Assembly: GCA_963971305.1 (NCBI GenBank)
Contig: OZ020311.1
Location: 5,456,001 to 5,520,000 of the forward strand
Direction: 5' to 3'
DNA from: Arcuatula senhousia
Lineage: Eukaryota; Mollusca; Bivalvia; Mytilida; Mytilidae
DNA length: 64,000 nt
In this document: piece by piece, positions 1 through 11,103 of the stretch
Layout of the letters: each line of letters begins with the position of its first letter
How positions within the stretch are numbered: position 1 is the first letter of the stretch
Position numbers and translations under genes: made by a program
Notes under the pieces: generated by a model
The model's input: only the letters and a program-made list of their open reading frames with translations
Databases searched by the model: none
What the model was told of the DNA's origin: nothing

Positions 1-155
1 TGCCAAATTTAAGGAAAGCATTGTTCACCTGTATGATGAATCTTGAAGTATGCAAACCTTTAGAGAGGTTTTAAATGAAAGTTTTGTTTACTGAAAGCAC
101 AATAAAACTTTTTGTTAATAAAATAAAAATTTTAAGTTTTGAATTTTTTTTTTTG

Positions 156-246
156 GAGAACCCTTTGTCAGACATCCGCAGCTAAAACATCAATGTTAAT
201 CAGAAAGAGAGTTCAAGTTAAGCTAATCATCATACAAAGGGTTCTA
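156..246 (-). ncRNA. SNORD81: Box C/D snoRNA, SNORD81-like
   Basis: Read on the minus strand, the unit has an 11-bp terminal stem (157-167 paired with 235-245), C box ATGATGA (233-227), D' box CTGA (203-200) and D box CTGA (171-168). The stretch before D' is antisense to a segment reading AGAGAGUUCAAG, which I recall from domain I of 28S rRNA; this is the guide of vertebrate U81, and the +5 rule points to an A, as for U81. The guide before the D box (ending GCTGCGGATGT) has no target I recognise. It is likely processed from a host intron and bound by fibrillarin, NOP56/58 and 15.5K. The class is secure; the U81 name rests on the guide only. Confidence 0.8.
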
Positions 247-576
247 TCTAAATACTACAAAATGTTTGTGCCACTAAATTGTACCATTGTCAAGTTTAAA
301 AGGTCATCTTCTGAACATATGAACTTGCTGTACAAGTAGTTTATCTAAACATTTATCAAACTACACAGAAAATTTTGTCAATGTCAGGACTTTTGTTAAA
401 GCTATTAATCTTTGTTAACTTAATGTTTAACTTTTACATTACAAAATTCAACAGGAAAATGTTGCAAAGTTTATACATGTACATGTATGTAATTCCAACA
501 TTAATTTGATACATTAACATTAAAATAGTGTTTATGGAGTTTGATAAAATTGAACATTATGAAGAAATAGTTTAAT

Positions 577-698
577 GGCATTCAGATTTAGTTCAGACAT
601 CCAAGGAAGGACGGTAAAACCATCATCAGACACAGGCCAGCCCTCTGGTGGAAACCGCGAATGATAAGGAATAAACTTCATCATCACTAAATTGAATA
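577..698 (-). ncRNA. SNORD14: U14 box C/D snoRNA, copy 1
   Basis: On the minus strand the order is stem, C box GTGATGA, a segment containing CATTCGCGGTTTC (U14 domain A), an internal hairpin, TTCCTTGGATGT (domain B) and D box CTGA (596-593). Domain B is antisense to ACAUCCAAGGAA of 18S rRNA and by the +5 rule selects the C methylated by U14 (C462 in human numbering). Domain A pairs near the 18S 5' end and is needed for pre-18S processing. The terminal stem is about 15 bp (577-592 with 687-700, one mismatch and one bulge) and differs in sequence from the stems of copies 2 and 3. Three near-identical cores within 2.1 kb show local amplification. Confidence 0.92.
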
Positions 699-1469
699 CC
701 ATTACTTAGTATAAATTATTATTAAATGATTCAAGTTCAAGTTAGTTCTATTTGTAGGTATGAATGCTTTGCAGTGAAAGATTCAGATAAGAAGGGCAGA
801 AATGGCCCAAAACATCTTTCATTCATATTTTAAGCAATTGTACAAAATTTTCATTGCAAATTTTGCATTTGGCAAACATGTCCTTTCCAACACTATATCC
901 GAAACCCATCCCTGCTTTGTAAGGAATATTTCAGAATACAAGTAGGGCAAGTGGTTACTGGTTACTGTATACTGTGAAAGGACGAACAAATTTTAGCATT
1001 TTAGCTCACTCAGGTTTAAATTTGTGCTGTGAGGCTATTGTCCATAGACAATAATGCAGGACAAATTTATAAGCGCTGTTTAATTTTTAGGCTAGCAATG
1101 TCGAAATAAAACTGCTGCAAAAATTTCTCTGTAAACCGTACATCTCTTGATACCAAAGGTTTAACTACCTTGTATGTCTTTGTTCCTCCTGTGTCCCCAT
1201 GATAATATGGTTCCAAATATAGATTGAGATTTAGACCTGTAAAATCCATAAGACCTTAGGAATCACTAGCAGTTGAAATAAAATTTTACAATCTAAGATA
1301 TCAGACCTCTTGACTTTTTAATGTAGACATGAAGCCCAAAGGCTATAAGTCTATGAAGTAGAAATCATATTTCATTTACATGTATATGGGATATTTTCTA
1401 AAAAAATTTGGTTGGTTTTAAGATACTGAAAATATCTGAATTGCTGATTAAAAAGGATTTCTAAAGAAA

Positions 1470-1586
1470 CAAAGATTCCATTCAGACATCCAAGGAAGGT
1501 CGGTAAAACCATCATCAGACACAGGCCAGCCCTCTGGTGGAAACCGCGAATGATAAGGAATAAACTTCATCATCATGAAATCTTTG
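1470..1586 (-). ncRNA. SNORD14: U14 box C/D snoRNA, copy 2
   Basis: The core is the same as copy 1, with one difference noted between the two (a T at position 1,500 where the other copies have A, in the plus-strand reading, just beyond domain B). The D box is CTGA at 1,485-1,482, the C box is ATGATGA, and a 12-bp terminal stem (1,470-1,481 with 1,575-1,586) has one mismatch. Outside the stems the flanks share little with copy 1. Confidence 0.92.
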
Positions 1587-2602
1587 CCCATTTTTAAAAA
1601 CCTTTTCAAAAGTTTTCATTTTATAACAAAATTTGCATGTAAAACAGTTGTGCAAGGTTTTTTTTACATGTAGTTAGCTCAGGAAGGTCCCAAAAACCCC
1701 AAAGTCTCTGGATAAGGATCCTTACTTTACACAACAGTAAAAGAAATCATGCTTTAAGTTGCAAAAATTGAGAGTAGAGTTAATATCTTCTAGTCTTCAT
1801 TTTGGTCATAAATCTGCCAGTCGTAAATCACTGGATTTCTTTAAACAGAGAGCAGGTGAGCATCTGATCTTTAATAAAATCCCCCATTATGGGATTCCAT
1901 GCTGATGCTGTATACCAAATATAAAGGGGCCTTGATAAGTGGTTGCAGAGAAAAGTATTACAATTTTTTCCCCCACCCTCTGGACATTAACCATTTTATA
2001 ACCCTGATTTTCACTCCATGAAATCCAGCCAAAAACTAATCAAGTTTTTCCATAATGATATTTTCATAAGACATTGCCAGTTCAGTTCCCATTCTTGTGC
2101 TGTTGAAGGTATTGCTGGACCTCAGTCTGTTTGGAACATCTGTTTTTATTTACCTGCAAATTGTAAGATTTTGTGGTGAACTTCATGAACTTGATTTTTC
2201 TATTGCCAGATCTTGTTCATCTGACAAATTCAAAATAAAACCCTTGGTTGTTCTTTGCACTTTGTCCTTCTAAGCACTCCTCTTTATTAACTCTACAGAT
2301 GAGATCTCTAGCATGAAACAGTATGTGGTGTTTCTCTGTACTCTGAAATGGACCAAAAGTTAACTATTAAGTTTCAGTAAAGTGTTAAACTGACACACTG
2401 ATTGCAAAATAGTAGTTTCACTTCATCTTTTTGTCAGAATCATGGATTTTTTATTGTTAGTTTAAATTTACTTATACTGCTTTGTGAAACAAGCTATTGG
2501 CTTGTGCAAATCACCCATAGTTTGCAGATTGCCAGATTTGTACTTACTTGATCAACCCTTGTCAATTTCATACAGAGCCTATAACATGGATGGGATATAT
2601 TA

Positions 2603-2719
2603 CAAAGATTTCATTCAGACATCCAAGGAAGGACGGTAAAACCATCATCAGACACAGGCCAGCCCTCTGGTGGAAACCGCGAATGATAAGGAATAAACTT
2701 CATCATGATGAAATCTTTG
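2603..2719 (-). ncRNA. SNORD14: U14 box C/D snoRNA, copy 3
   Basis: This copy has a perfect 12-bp terminal stem (2,603-2,614 with 2,708-2,719), C box ATGATGA and D box CTGA (2,618-2,615). Domains A and B are as in copy 1. Its stem sequence is almost that of copy 2, so copies 2 and 3 are probably the most recent pair. In the plus reading it sits in a spurious 71-codon open frame. Confidence 0.92.
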
Positions 2720-3375
2720 CAACAGCATTTTCTGTGTCTACAAAGATTCTGAATAAAAGATAAGACTCAAATGTGGGTAAGAAGGGGAAAGGGGGGATAA
2801 GGAAGCAGTGTCTTCACTACTCTGCCACCCATAAAAATCATGATGATTTTTCCTCTATTGCTTCTCCCTTGTTAAAAGTTGCACCTTTTGTAGATGTTGA
2901 ACTTATTTCAAAAGCCAATGGTGTGTACTTTTTGGTCTATCAAGATAGATTCGATGTGAAAAAAAATAAAGTTGGAGAATGTTACTTTTAATGAATTGAT
3001 TGCTCAATATTCTTACAACAAAGTTTGCAAGTTTTGCCTTTTAAGTGTGGACCTTAACCAAAATGAAGGATCCTTAATAAACATTTCATATTAACTCAAT
3101 TTTAGTAATTAGCTTGAATATATTCACTTGTTTGTCAAATCATTATTAGACATAAAATGAGTTGCTTTTAATACTACATGTAATTAGCTTGGGTTTGAAA
3201 ACCAATGAAACACGCTAATACATATTGAAGATTTAATTTTGGATATATATTTTCTATAACTGATGTAAAGAATTAAAGAATAACATTTTTTTTATTAAAG
3301 CGCCAAAATAATACACACCAAAATTAACAATTTAACATGGCCATTTTCACCACCAAAATATTCCTATTTACAGTA

Positions 3376-3452
3376 CACAGAATGTCAGAATGAGTGAATC
3401 TACATAGTTTATCAGAGAGATTCCCATCACTTAAATCATCATTCAGTCTGTG
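3376..3452 (-). ncRNA. Probable box C/D snoRNA, unassigned
   Basis: On the minus strand the unit has stem CACAGA pairing with TCTGTG, C box ATGATGA (3,442-3,436), D' CTGA (3,415-3,412) and D CTGA (3,388-3,385). The stretch before D' contains TGGGAATCT, antisense to AGAUUCCCA, a string I recall from a conserved part of 28S rRNA (near GACGAGAUUCCCACUG). The D guide ends ATTCACTCATT and I do not recognise its target. The stem is short and has an extra CTGA beside it, so the exact ends are uncertain. Confidence 0.6.
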
Positions 3453-3927
3453 TCAAAGCTTAAACCCTTCCCTACAAAAAGTCAGTCTGTGAAAAAGCAA
3501 AAATGTGAACCCTGTGCTTTTCAGCTGAGAAGGTACCAAATATATTGAGTGTATAATAATGCCTACCAAAATGTTATAATTCTTTCTACTTGTGTAATAT
3601 CTCCTGTAGCCATTAACTCTACTAGTCACACGTTCCAACATTATGTTGGTTCTTTCATCCTCATTGAAAGCAGCATCTTTGTTTCTTATTATCATGCTGT
3701 TAAGCTACTGGGTTGGTGATATCCTAAGGGAGAATTTCTCCACCAGCAGACATCAACAAAAATTGCCTGAAATTGAGGTTGTAGTAATATATTTTAAAAT
3801 TTGCTAGCCAATTACCTTGTGCAGTCTTTTTAAAATATTTATTGAGATGCCTTTTTTTGTTTTTCATATACTATGCCAGTAGTTTTGAAAACCATGAAAT
3901 TTTTAACATATTTGTGTCAGATAAGTA

Positions 3928-4018
3928 CCATGTGTACACCACTTCAGACGGGGGCATTTGCTATCTATCACAGAAGTATCAGCCTTTGCATTCATCATGT
4001 GTGGTGTATACAACATGG
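3928..4018 (-). ncRNA. Box C/D snoRNA, family X copy 1
   Basis: Minus strand: a long terminal stem (3,928-3,943 with 3,999-4,018, one 3-nt bulge), C box ATGATGA (3,998-3,992), D' CTGA (3,982-3,979) and D CTGA (3,947-3,944). The D guide reads GCAAATGCCCCCGT. It could pair about ten bases with CGGGGGCAUU of 18S rRNA, with a mismatch at the next base, and would then select a G. The core is shared with the copy at 5,193-5,284, but the terminal stems are entirely different in sequence. That is expected if the stem is kept by pairing rather than by sequence. Confidence 0.82.
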
Positions 4019-5192
4019 ACTTCAACAGTTTTGTATTAACAGGATTTCATGAAGAAATGCTGCTTTTTACTTTTTGGTCCAAATATGAAGTTAATTCTTA
4101 ACAAGTCCAAAATTAGATGTTTTTACAGTTTCAGCTACTTTTCCAAAGAGTGTTCTTGTTCAGCTTTAATAAAAGATGGATGAATTTCACTCCTGATAAA
4201 AAAAAACAGTGGTGGATTCCATTCCATTGTGGAAAATAGAAATTATTTTGCAAGGGGCTCATTTCACCCCTACAAAAACTTGTATACAATAAATCAAAAA
4301 TATTAGGAGTATTGTACCTCTAGGCACAATTCTGTCGAAACCAAGCATTATTTCTACCTTCATAATTAAGTCTGTGGTCACCTCTCAGATATCCTTCATG
4401 GATTCAACTTGCAGGATATGCAGCCTTAAGTTTTATTAATATACGATATTGAGATGTGTAATAAGTTATTAAGTTGCCTTCTGATACTGGACATCTTTTT
4501 TTGCCTTCGGATACACCACAGCCCTTTTGGCCAGGTTTTTTTTTAACTTTCCAATACATTGTAGTCTGTGATAACCATTCTCAGATTTTGTTCAAACAAC
4601 ATGCAGGATAGGTTATCTTTCAAAGTAATGTTGCCTTCTAAGACACCAATGCCCTATGGTCAGGTTTTCTCGTCTTTGGATACACAGCCCATAATTAGGT
4701 CCCTTTGATTGCTGCATCTAGGACTTGAAAAGTTGCCTATACTTCCAATATAATCACTGCATCCATTAGTAATGCAGTTCCCACCTGTTGAATCCTAAAT
4801 TCTTCCTGCATGAAACAATATTTACATTTACTTGGATATCATTGCTAGTCTGACTACTCTATACGGCTTATCCATCCACAATTATATTGATCAAGTTCGC
4901 TGCAACCTCTATGGATAGGATGTTCTGCAAAAGAAATTGTCTTGCATCAAAACCATAAAAATCTCTACACATCTAAAATGTCTTGTTCAGGGGATATTCA
5001 GAAATTATTTAAGGGGGCTATGTCTTTAGTTCTGGCAACCAAAAAACGGCGGTATCAGGCCAATTTTTCTAAATTTTGACGAAAACCTGCACAACAATTG
5101 AATTTCAAATTTCCTGGGGAATAGGGTAACACCCCCAGCCTTCCAGGAGACCCTGGCCCTCTGATTAAGAATGTAGCCTGTGATCTTCAGCA

Positions 5193-5284
5193 GTTCTCAT
5201 TTTACATTGTCTCAGACGGGGGCATTTGCTATCGATCACAGATTCATCAGCCTCTGCATTCATCATTAACAATGTAAATGAGAA
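5193..5284 (-). ncRNA. Box C/D snoRNA, family X copy 2
   Basis: Same core as the unit at 3,928-4,018, with a few substitutions outside the D guide. Boxes on the minus strand: C ATGATGA (5,266-5,260), D' CTGA (5,250-5,247), D CTGA (5,215-5,212). The terminal stem is 16 bp with one bulge (5,193-5,210 with 5,269-5,284) and is unrelated to the stem of the other copy. The D guide is identical in both copies, which supports function. The 18S target is a suggestion only. Confidence 0.82.
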
Positions 5285-5376
5285 AAGAAAATAAACTATG
5301 CAGTCCTTGGCCTAACTTTCAAAACCTAAATCCAAATCATATATACATGCTACATTAATTCCACTTTTTTTTCTTT

Positions 5377-5614
5377 TAAGGCCAAAAAAAAAAGTAGGTG
5401 AGTTTACTGTCACCCGACCCTACCTAATTTTTACCCCCCCCCCCTACCCTAAAGTTTTTTTGAGCATTTTCCATTAAGCACTGTTAAAGTCACAAAGCTG
5501 CTCCCATAGACTCGAGGTAAAAAAAAATAATATAAAAAAAATAATTTCCTACCTACCAACCCTAATTTTTTCAGCATGTGACAGTAAACACACATACTTT
5601 TTTGTTTGGCCTAA
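5377..5614. mobile_element. Short inverted-repeat element, PIF/Harbinger-like
   Basis: Imperfect terminal inverted repeats of about 33 bp start at GGCC (5,380) and end at GGCC (5,611). A 3-bp TAA lies on each side (5,377-5,379 and 5,612-5,614), matching the TWA target duplication of PIF/Harbinger elements. A C run and A runs lie inside. There is no open reading frame, so it is a non-autonomous MITE. The superfamily rests on the target duplication alone. Confidence 0.5.
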
Positions 5615-6004
5615 TTAAGTTACAGTAGACATGAAACATGCATTCAAAACAGTACTTATATTACATTTGGGTGCACATCTACAATATATTATGAATCTGT
5701 GAAAGTTTCATGAAAATCTATTGAGTCGTTTTGTAGTGGTGGATAAGAGATGGGTTATCCCAAAGATGTATAGGATGGGATGGGTAAACCCACAGAAGGA
5801 CCCCCCTTCCCCTCATCACTTTATACCCCTCATTTTTCCAGCAAGGGATAAAAAACATTCAACATTGAATAAAGTTAAGTCTTGCACTCTTTTTCAGCAT
5901 CATGTTTTTAGTCCTAAAAAATCTTTCATAAAAACTAACATGTGTCTTCTTACTCCATAGTTGACAGTTAACTTGAAATACATGTGTATATTGGAAATTT
6001 TATT

Positions 6005-6082
6005 TAGAAGCAATCAGTATTCAGAGGGTAATCATTTTTATCATATGTCCCTATCTGAATGTATCTCATCATTTTACTTCTA
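6005..6082 (-). ncRNA. Possible box C/D snoRNA
   Basis: Minus strand: a 9-bp stem (6,005-6,013 with 6,074-6,082, one G-U), C box ATGATGA (6,072-6,066) and D box CTGA (6,017-6,014). It lies in line and on the same strand as the stronger units. No guide target is recognised, there is no clear D'/C' pair, and the interior is AT-rich, so this could be chance. Confidence 0.4.
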
Positions 6083-7310
6083 GATATACATTCCAGGTAT
6101 TTGGTATAAGATCTTTCATAGTAATATGGAGTAGGCATTGCCTAAATGCGAGCATAGCTAAAAGGGACTACGTTTTTTTGTTCTAAATGTCGACATTCAG
6201 GGATATCGCTATCATTTAATTTCCAATATTTCCATTTGCTTATTTTGGGGCGAGATGGTATGGGGCGATTAAGCTTCGAGACACGTTAGTTTCGTACGTG
6301 CATATAACCAAGAGGCAAAACGAGCAGCTTATGTGTATTTATTATTTTAAGAATATTATTTTCTTGTAAAAAACGCAATTTATTATTTTTTTAAGCATTA
6401 TTTCTTTTCTTATAAATTATTTTAACATTCACTCCGGACCTGTAAAAATAATAACCCTTTCCGGACCATAAAAAATCTAAATCAGCATTAGCAAATTTCT
6501 CGCGGAAACAAATACCGTAGTGCTCTCTGCTCGAGCGGGCACTTCGTGCCGCGAGCATAATTATTGATGTACTGTGGGTTCATTATCATGGTTTTATGCA
6601 AAAGGACTGTTTTGGGATTCTTAAATTTGTTGTTTGAAAGTCTGTTTCATACACATGTCAAATCATCAATGTTAAATTTCCATTTGGTCGAAGCCATCAA
6701 CGAGAATCACGAGAATTGATACTCCGCAAATAATAATGAAACCACAGGAAGTGGCAATCAAATTATGATTAATAGATATATTTTCATGGGTAGAATGATT
6801 ATATTTTTACCAAGAAATCAAATGTACAATTGTGTAGAACCCATATTGTGTCAGCAAACTGAAGCTTTTAAAAACTTTTGAAATAGTTAATCAACTCTAA
6901 AATTAACTCGAAAGCTCCAAGTTCAACAGTTAAAGGTCTGAAAATTGTTAAAACTTGCAGTGTGTCATACATTGTAATCATGCATATGGAAGCCATATCG
7001 CCTCTCCCATCACCCCCCGTTCCCCATCTCGTGTGCTGATAAAATTTCGCCCAATAAAACTATCATGATTCAGAAAATTCTATACCACTTCATATACTTG
7101 CAAATATATTTTCAATTTTTTAATTCCCAGTGTTGGAAGGAAAAAATTAAATTGCGGCTTTGCCCTGAAAAAACCCAACTTTGGTCAGTATCCATTGGAT
7201 TTGCCAAGTAAAACTTGACCTTAATGTAGGAGCCAAAAATTGTGAATGCAGAAAAATTCTGATCCCATGACAGTACAATTTTAAAAACATTCTTTATATA
7301 CATTGTACTT

Positions 7311-7394
7311 TATGAAAGATATTCAGTACAAGCAGTAGTAATCATTCTAATTTCATCGCCCAGTGCTTGTAATGTCATCATTATATCTTTCATA
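7311..7394 (-). ncRNA. Box C/D snoRNA, family Y copy 1
   Basis: Minus strand: an 11-12-bp terminal stem (7,311-7,322 with 7,382-7,394), C box ATGATGA (7,381-7,375) and D box CTGA (7,326-7,323). It shares AAGCACTGGGC and TGCTTGT with the unit at 8,172-8,246. AGCACTGGGC is antisense to GCCCAGUGCU, a string I recall from a conserved 28S rRNA segment, so this may be the guide although no clean D' box follows it. ACAAGCA and TGCTTGT could also pair inside the RNA. Confidence 0.75.
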
Positions 7395-8171
7395 TAAATT
7401 TTTTTACAATTTTCAGTTGCATATAATCTTTGTACAATTTTACTATCTAAAAGTATCTAGCCAGGGTTTTAGCGAAACAATAGAGGGTTGGCAAAGTAAG
7501 CTGAGATTTCTGTAAGACAAAAATTGCAGATTTAAGTTATATAACTGACCTTTACCTGTAATATGATTTTCATCATAATTTGGTAGAGGATCAGTTTCAT
7601 TTCCTTCTCTTTGTTAAAAATATGTATCTACCAAGCTAAATACTTTAGTTAAATGTTCAATATTTTTTCATAAAGAAAGGTGGAAAATTATTTTTTATCC
7701 CTCAACACCACAATAAGACTAATGTGAGTGAGCTCTCATAAGGATATGAACTGGATATATACTTTCTAAAATAAAGGTCCAAATCATCTCCACTGATTGA
7801 ATTGATGTAAAATAGCACTTTACAGGAAACTATTTCTGGATGTGAACACCCAGCTGGTTATCTTTATCTTTCAGGTCGGCCACACATATTGAAGTCTAAT
7901 AAAATTAACTTATAACCATCAACTTATTTTAACAATTTAAATCTGTCTTCCAAAGCTTTTAACTATTACAATATATGTTAACATCTTATATATTATTTGA
8001 AACCAGTTTTATTTGAATTCCGGGGGGGGGGGGGGGGATTTTACACAAAAAAACCAATAAGAATAAAATGATGTTTTTTTCGTAGCTCAACGTTGTTCAC
8101 ATCGTATGGCCAACCCCCACCCTCCCCAAACTTTGTTTGCAAGGGCCTAGTTCTAGTTTGGAATGACACCA

Positions 8172-8246
8172 ATGGGGCATTCAGAACAAGCAATGTAATC
8201 AGTCTGTATCATAGCCCAGTGCTTGTAAATGTCATCAACATGCCCG
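8172..8246 (-). ncRNA. Box C/D snoRNA, family Y copy 2
   Basis: Minus strand: a 6-bp GC-rich terminal stem (GGGCAT with ATGCCC), C box TGATGA (8,237-8,232) and D box CTGA (8,184-8,181). It shares the ACAAGCACTGGGC block with the unit at 7,311-7,394, while its terminal stem is unrelated. A candidate host donor (GTAAGT, 8,582-8,577) lies about 330 nt upstream in the transcribed direction. Confidence 0.72.
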
Positions 8247-8713
8247 GCAGCCCTGTAATGAAACAGTAATTGTAAAACAGTCAAATTCTTTGGGAACCCA
8301 TTTTTAAATGGTCATAATACTTTAGAAATTTGAAGTCAAAAAACACATTTTCAATGGTCGTAACACTTAAGAACAGGGATAAAAATTAAAATATTTTCAA
8401 GGGGCAAAAATTTTATTGTTCCTATAAAAGCAAGAAGCAAATTGTTTAATATTGAGGCGAAAATAATACCTGTCATGTACAGAAATTATTTAACAGAAGT
8501 TTATTTCTATTATTATAAGAATTTTGTATCATGACCAAAGGTCCAATCTTGTGACCTCAACATCTAACCTAGTCCTACTTACATCACTCAAGAACTACAT
8601 GCCAGGCAATTTCTTTTTAGAAGACAAACATTTTTTTTGCTTTTAAGATTTGAAAAATTTTGTATTAATTAACTTTTAAAGTTTCTTAACCTGCTAAAAT
8701 GACATACATGTAC

Positions 8714-8825
8714 AAGAGGAACTTGAATTACAACTCAGACCATTAATTAACAATATCAACAGCATAGTTTCAGATATATGCTTGTCTACTTGGTATCATC
8801 ACAGTGAAATACACAAGTTCCTCTT
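8714..8825 (-). ncRNA. SNORD27: Box C/D snoRNA, SNORD27 (U27)-like
   Basis: Minus strand: a perfect 12-bp outer stem (8,714-8,725 with 8,814-8,825), then C box GTGATGA (8,802-8,796), D' box CTGA (8,773-8,770) and D box CTGA (8,738-8,735). The D' guide contains AGACAAGCATAT, antisense to AUAUGCUUGUCU at the very 5' end of 18S rRNA. This is the U27 guide, and the +5 rule gives A27 in human numbering. The outer stem is separated from the boxes by an internal loop of about 10 nt on each side, longer than usual. Vertebrate U27 is an intron product of SNHG1. Confidence 0.85.
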
Positions 8826-9816
8826 TTCTTTTAGCATATCATGAATGAATGAAAATGGTTGTCTTTATTGTTTTTTGTTTCAGACAAAATTGTGCTTTGA
8901 TGTTATAAATAGCTTAGATGGACCCATTCAAGATACTTTTAGCCTGGTACTGCATGAAGAACACAGCACAAGATAAAATATCACCAACATATCCCCTGAG
9001 CCCTAAAGCCTACTACAAGTAACACATGTACAGTGAGTGTATTGCTTCTATATATTTATGTCAATACTCATTATTTCAAGTATAACATAACATATTTCTT
9101 GTCTTCTGTAAAGGACTGGTTCTGCACAATCCGATTAAAATCTGATCTATCAATTGTTCCCTCCTGTCTCTGCTTGGTAGATCTGAAGACATTCCATTCT
9201 GCTCTCTGTTCTGACAACCAAGAAGTAATGCTTCCAAAATCTTGGAAGCTGCAATCCAATTGGTCAATTCAAAAGGTCATCAAAGCAGAAATTAAAATGG
9301 GATTTCTTCAGACCTACCATGCAGAGACAATGGGGAATGATTGACAGATATGATTTCAATCAGATTGGGTTCTGCATACATTGTTAGGTATTCTTGTTAA
9401 TTCACTTTACTGGGAATATTTTTATAATTATATTGCTTAGAATATTTTGTTTATGTAATGTTTAAATCATTGTATTAATGTGTCAATGTACATTTAGCTC
9501 CAAGGCCCCATGATTGGTAATGAAAGATTTTTTTTCAATTCTATATCTATACATATACAGTAGTACAGTACATGTATGCACCTTGTTGCATATGATCTAC
9601 ATGTATATGCTCTTCAAAATCGTTTAGTGTTTGGTTTTGACTATTGAGAGCCTGGAACCTTGTTGTCTTTAATTCTTTGATCTTAAAAATGCAAGGGCAG
9701 GGGTGAAAATCAACCTACCAATGCTAACACATTGCAGGACACTGTCAAATGGTCCCTTTAGCTACAATGTATTCAGGTAACATTAGAATTGTTAAATTAA
9801 AAAAAATATATATATT

Positions 9817-9931
9817 TATGTCACTTCAGCGGACTGTTTTCATCCGTTGTACCAAAGAGCTGTTTAGAGGCGAGCACTGCCTCACTCCTTGATACATAAG
9901 TAGGATCTATTGTTAGACATCATTAGTGACA
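9817..9931 (-). ncRNA. Probable long box C/D snoRNA
   Basis: Minus strand: a terminal stem of 7 bp (TGTCACT side 9,819-9,825 with 9,925-9,931), a C box of the variant form ATGATGT (9,923-9,917) and D box CTGA (9,829-9,826). At about 100 nt between the boxes it is long for the class, and it contains an inner hairpin, GAGGC pairing with GCCTC. The stretch before D (ACAGTCCG) has no target I recognise. The ATGATGT C box is seen in some known C/D RNAs. Confidence 0.5.
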
Positions 9932-9962
9932 ACACTACTCTAATGGGCAAAGAAATAAGGGA

Positions 9963-10064
9963 AGTCTTATCTGCAGATAAAATTTGCTTTGTCTGGTGAA
10001 ATATTTCAAAATTCAATCCAAAATTTAGTCTAGTAGTTCAACATTCAAACAAAAGCCATTTCTT
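9963..10064. repeat. Direct duplication, copy 1 (partner 11,487-11,592)
   Basis: About 100 bp, starting AGTCTTATCTGCAGATAAAA, recurs at 11,487-11,592 in the same orientation with a handful of differences. It codes for nothing visible. It could be a local duplication inside the host gene or a fragment of a dispersed repeat. Confidence 0.7.
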
Positions 10065-10227
10065 CAGTACCTCTCCAATTGTCTAGAACATTTAGGTACA
10101 ATGTACCAGGTAGTGTTTCTTGACATAATCTTACCATATATTTTTCTTGTCCAACTGGACAAGTACATGTATGTTAATTGTACAAATTTTGTTGTTTTCC
10201 TCTGAAATTTAAAATGAAAAGTGCTAT

Positions 10228-10760
10228 TTAAGGTTCATCTGTACCTTTCGTTAAAAATAGCGAAATTTTCTACCTATTTCATAGTATGTGCAGAACAAAA
10301 ACTATAAATAAAATAATAAAATAAAGCATAGCTGGACCTAGATATGGTAATTTCTGATTCAATTTCTATCAATTTTTCATTTTAAGTTCCTTAAAAATAA
10401 AGATCTCTTTTTTCCTGTTCAAATTTTAAATTGAAAAAGGATTGTGCCTCTTACATGGAAGGAGGTGAACATTTTTAGTTAAATCCCATATTATTGAAAG
10501 TTGCATGAAATTTGAGGCCACAAGAAAGGGTGAAAATGATATTAGCCTTAAATCGGGTGTTTTTCAAAGCGGAGAAAAAAGAGATCTCTAAAATAAAGGA
10601 TTTTTTCGGGAAGAATTCATAGAGAAAAGGTAAGAATTTTTAATATCTAAGTCCAGCTACACTTTATATTTCAGTTTTATGTGCAGTTTTGGCTGTGCAT
10701 AGACTGAAAATAGATTAAAAATAAAGCCATGTTTTAAAGAAAGGTACAGATGAACCTTAA
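10228..10760. mobile_element. MITE with TTAA target duplication, piggyBac-like
   Basis: Terminal inverted repeats begin GGTTCATCTGTACCTTTC after TTAA (10,228-10,231) and mirror exactly before TTAA (10,757-10,760). The length is about 525 bp, with weaker inverted similarity further in and no open reading frame. TTAA at both ends fits piggyBac-type insertion. Confidence 0.65.
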
Positions 10761-11103
10761 TTATTATTACATTGTTCATGTTCTTATAAGCTCAGACAGT
10801 GTCATGCTTATTATCAAGATTTTCTAATTTTAACCAAATTTAATACAACAGCCAACAATGAACATGTATTACAGACATCAAAATTTTTTTAAAGCAACAG
10901 GATATTCGGTCCTGTGAATCTGAAAATTGTGCCTGACCGTAGCATTTTTTGTCTGCAATTTACTAATAGTTCATACAAAATTACGGTCTGATCAAACATG
11001 CATGCAGATCTTGCAGTACCGAACAGATTTTTGAAATGCAGGACGAGTCTTGTGATCCTGAACATTTCGATATGTCTGGTATTAAGAAACTAATATGTTG
11101 ATA

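Noticed and set aside
577..700. Hammerhead ribozyme (CTGATGA present on the minus strand)
   Set aside because: No stem II followed by GAAA in the right place. CTGATGA is a D'/C' box overlap in U14.
774..821. Short hairpin (TGAAAGAT with ATCTTTCA) next to TCAG, as another snoRNA
   Set aside because: No C box on the far side; only about 48 nt in total.
577..2719. Three repeats flanked by inverted repeats, first read as MITEs or insertions into palindromes
   Set aside because: The inverted flanks are the terminal stems of C/D snoRNAs, and the cores contain U14 domains A and B with C and D boxes.
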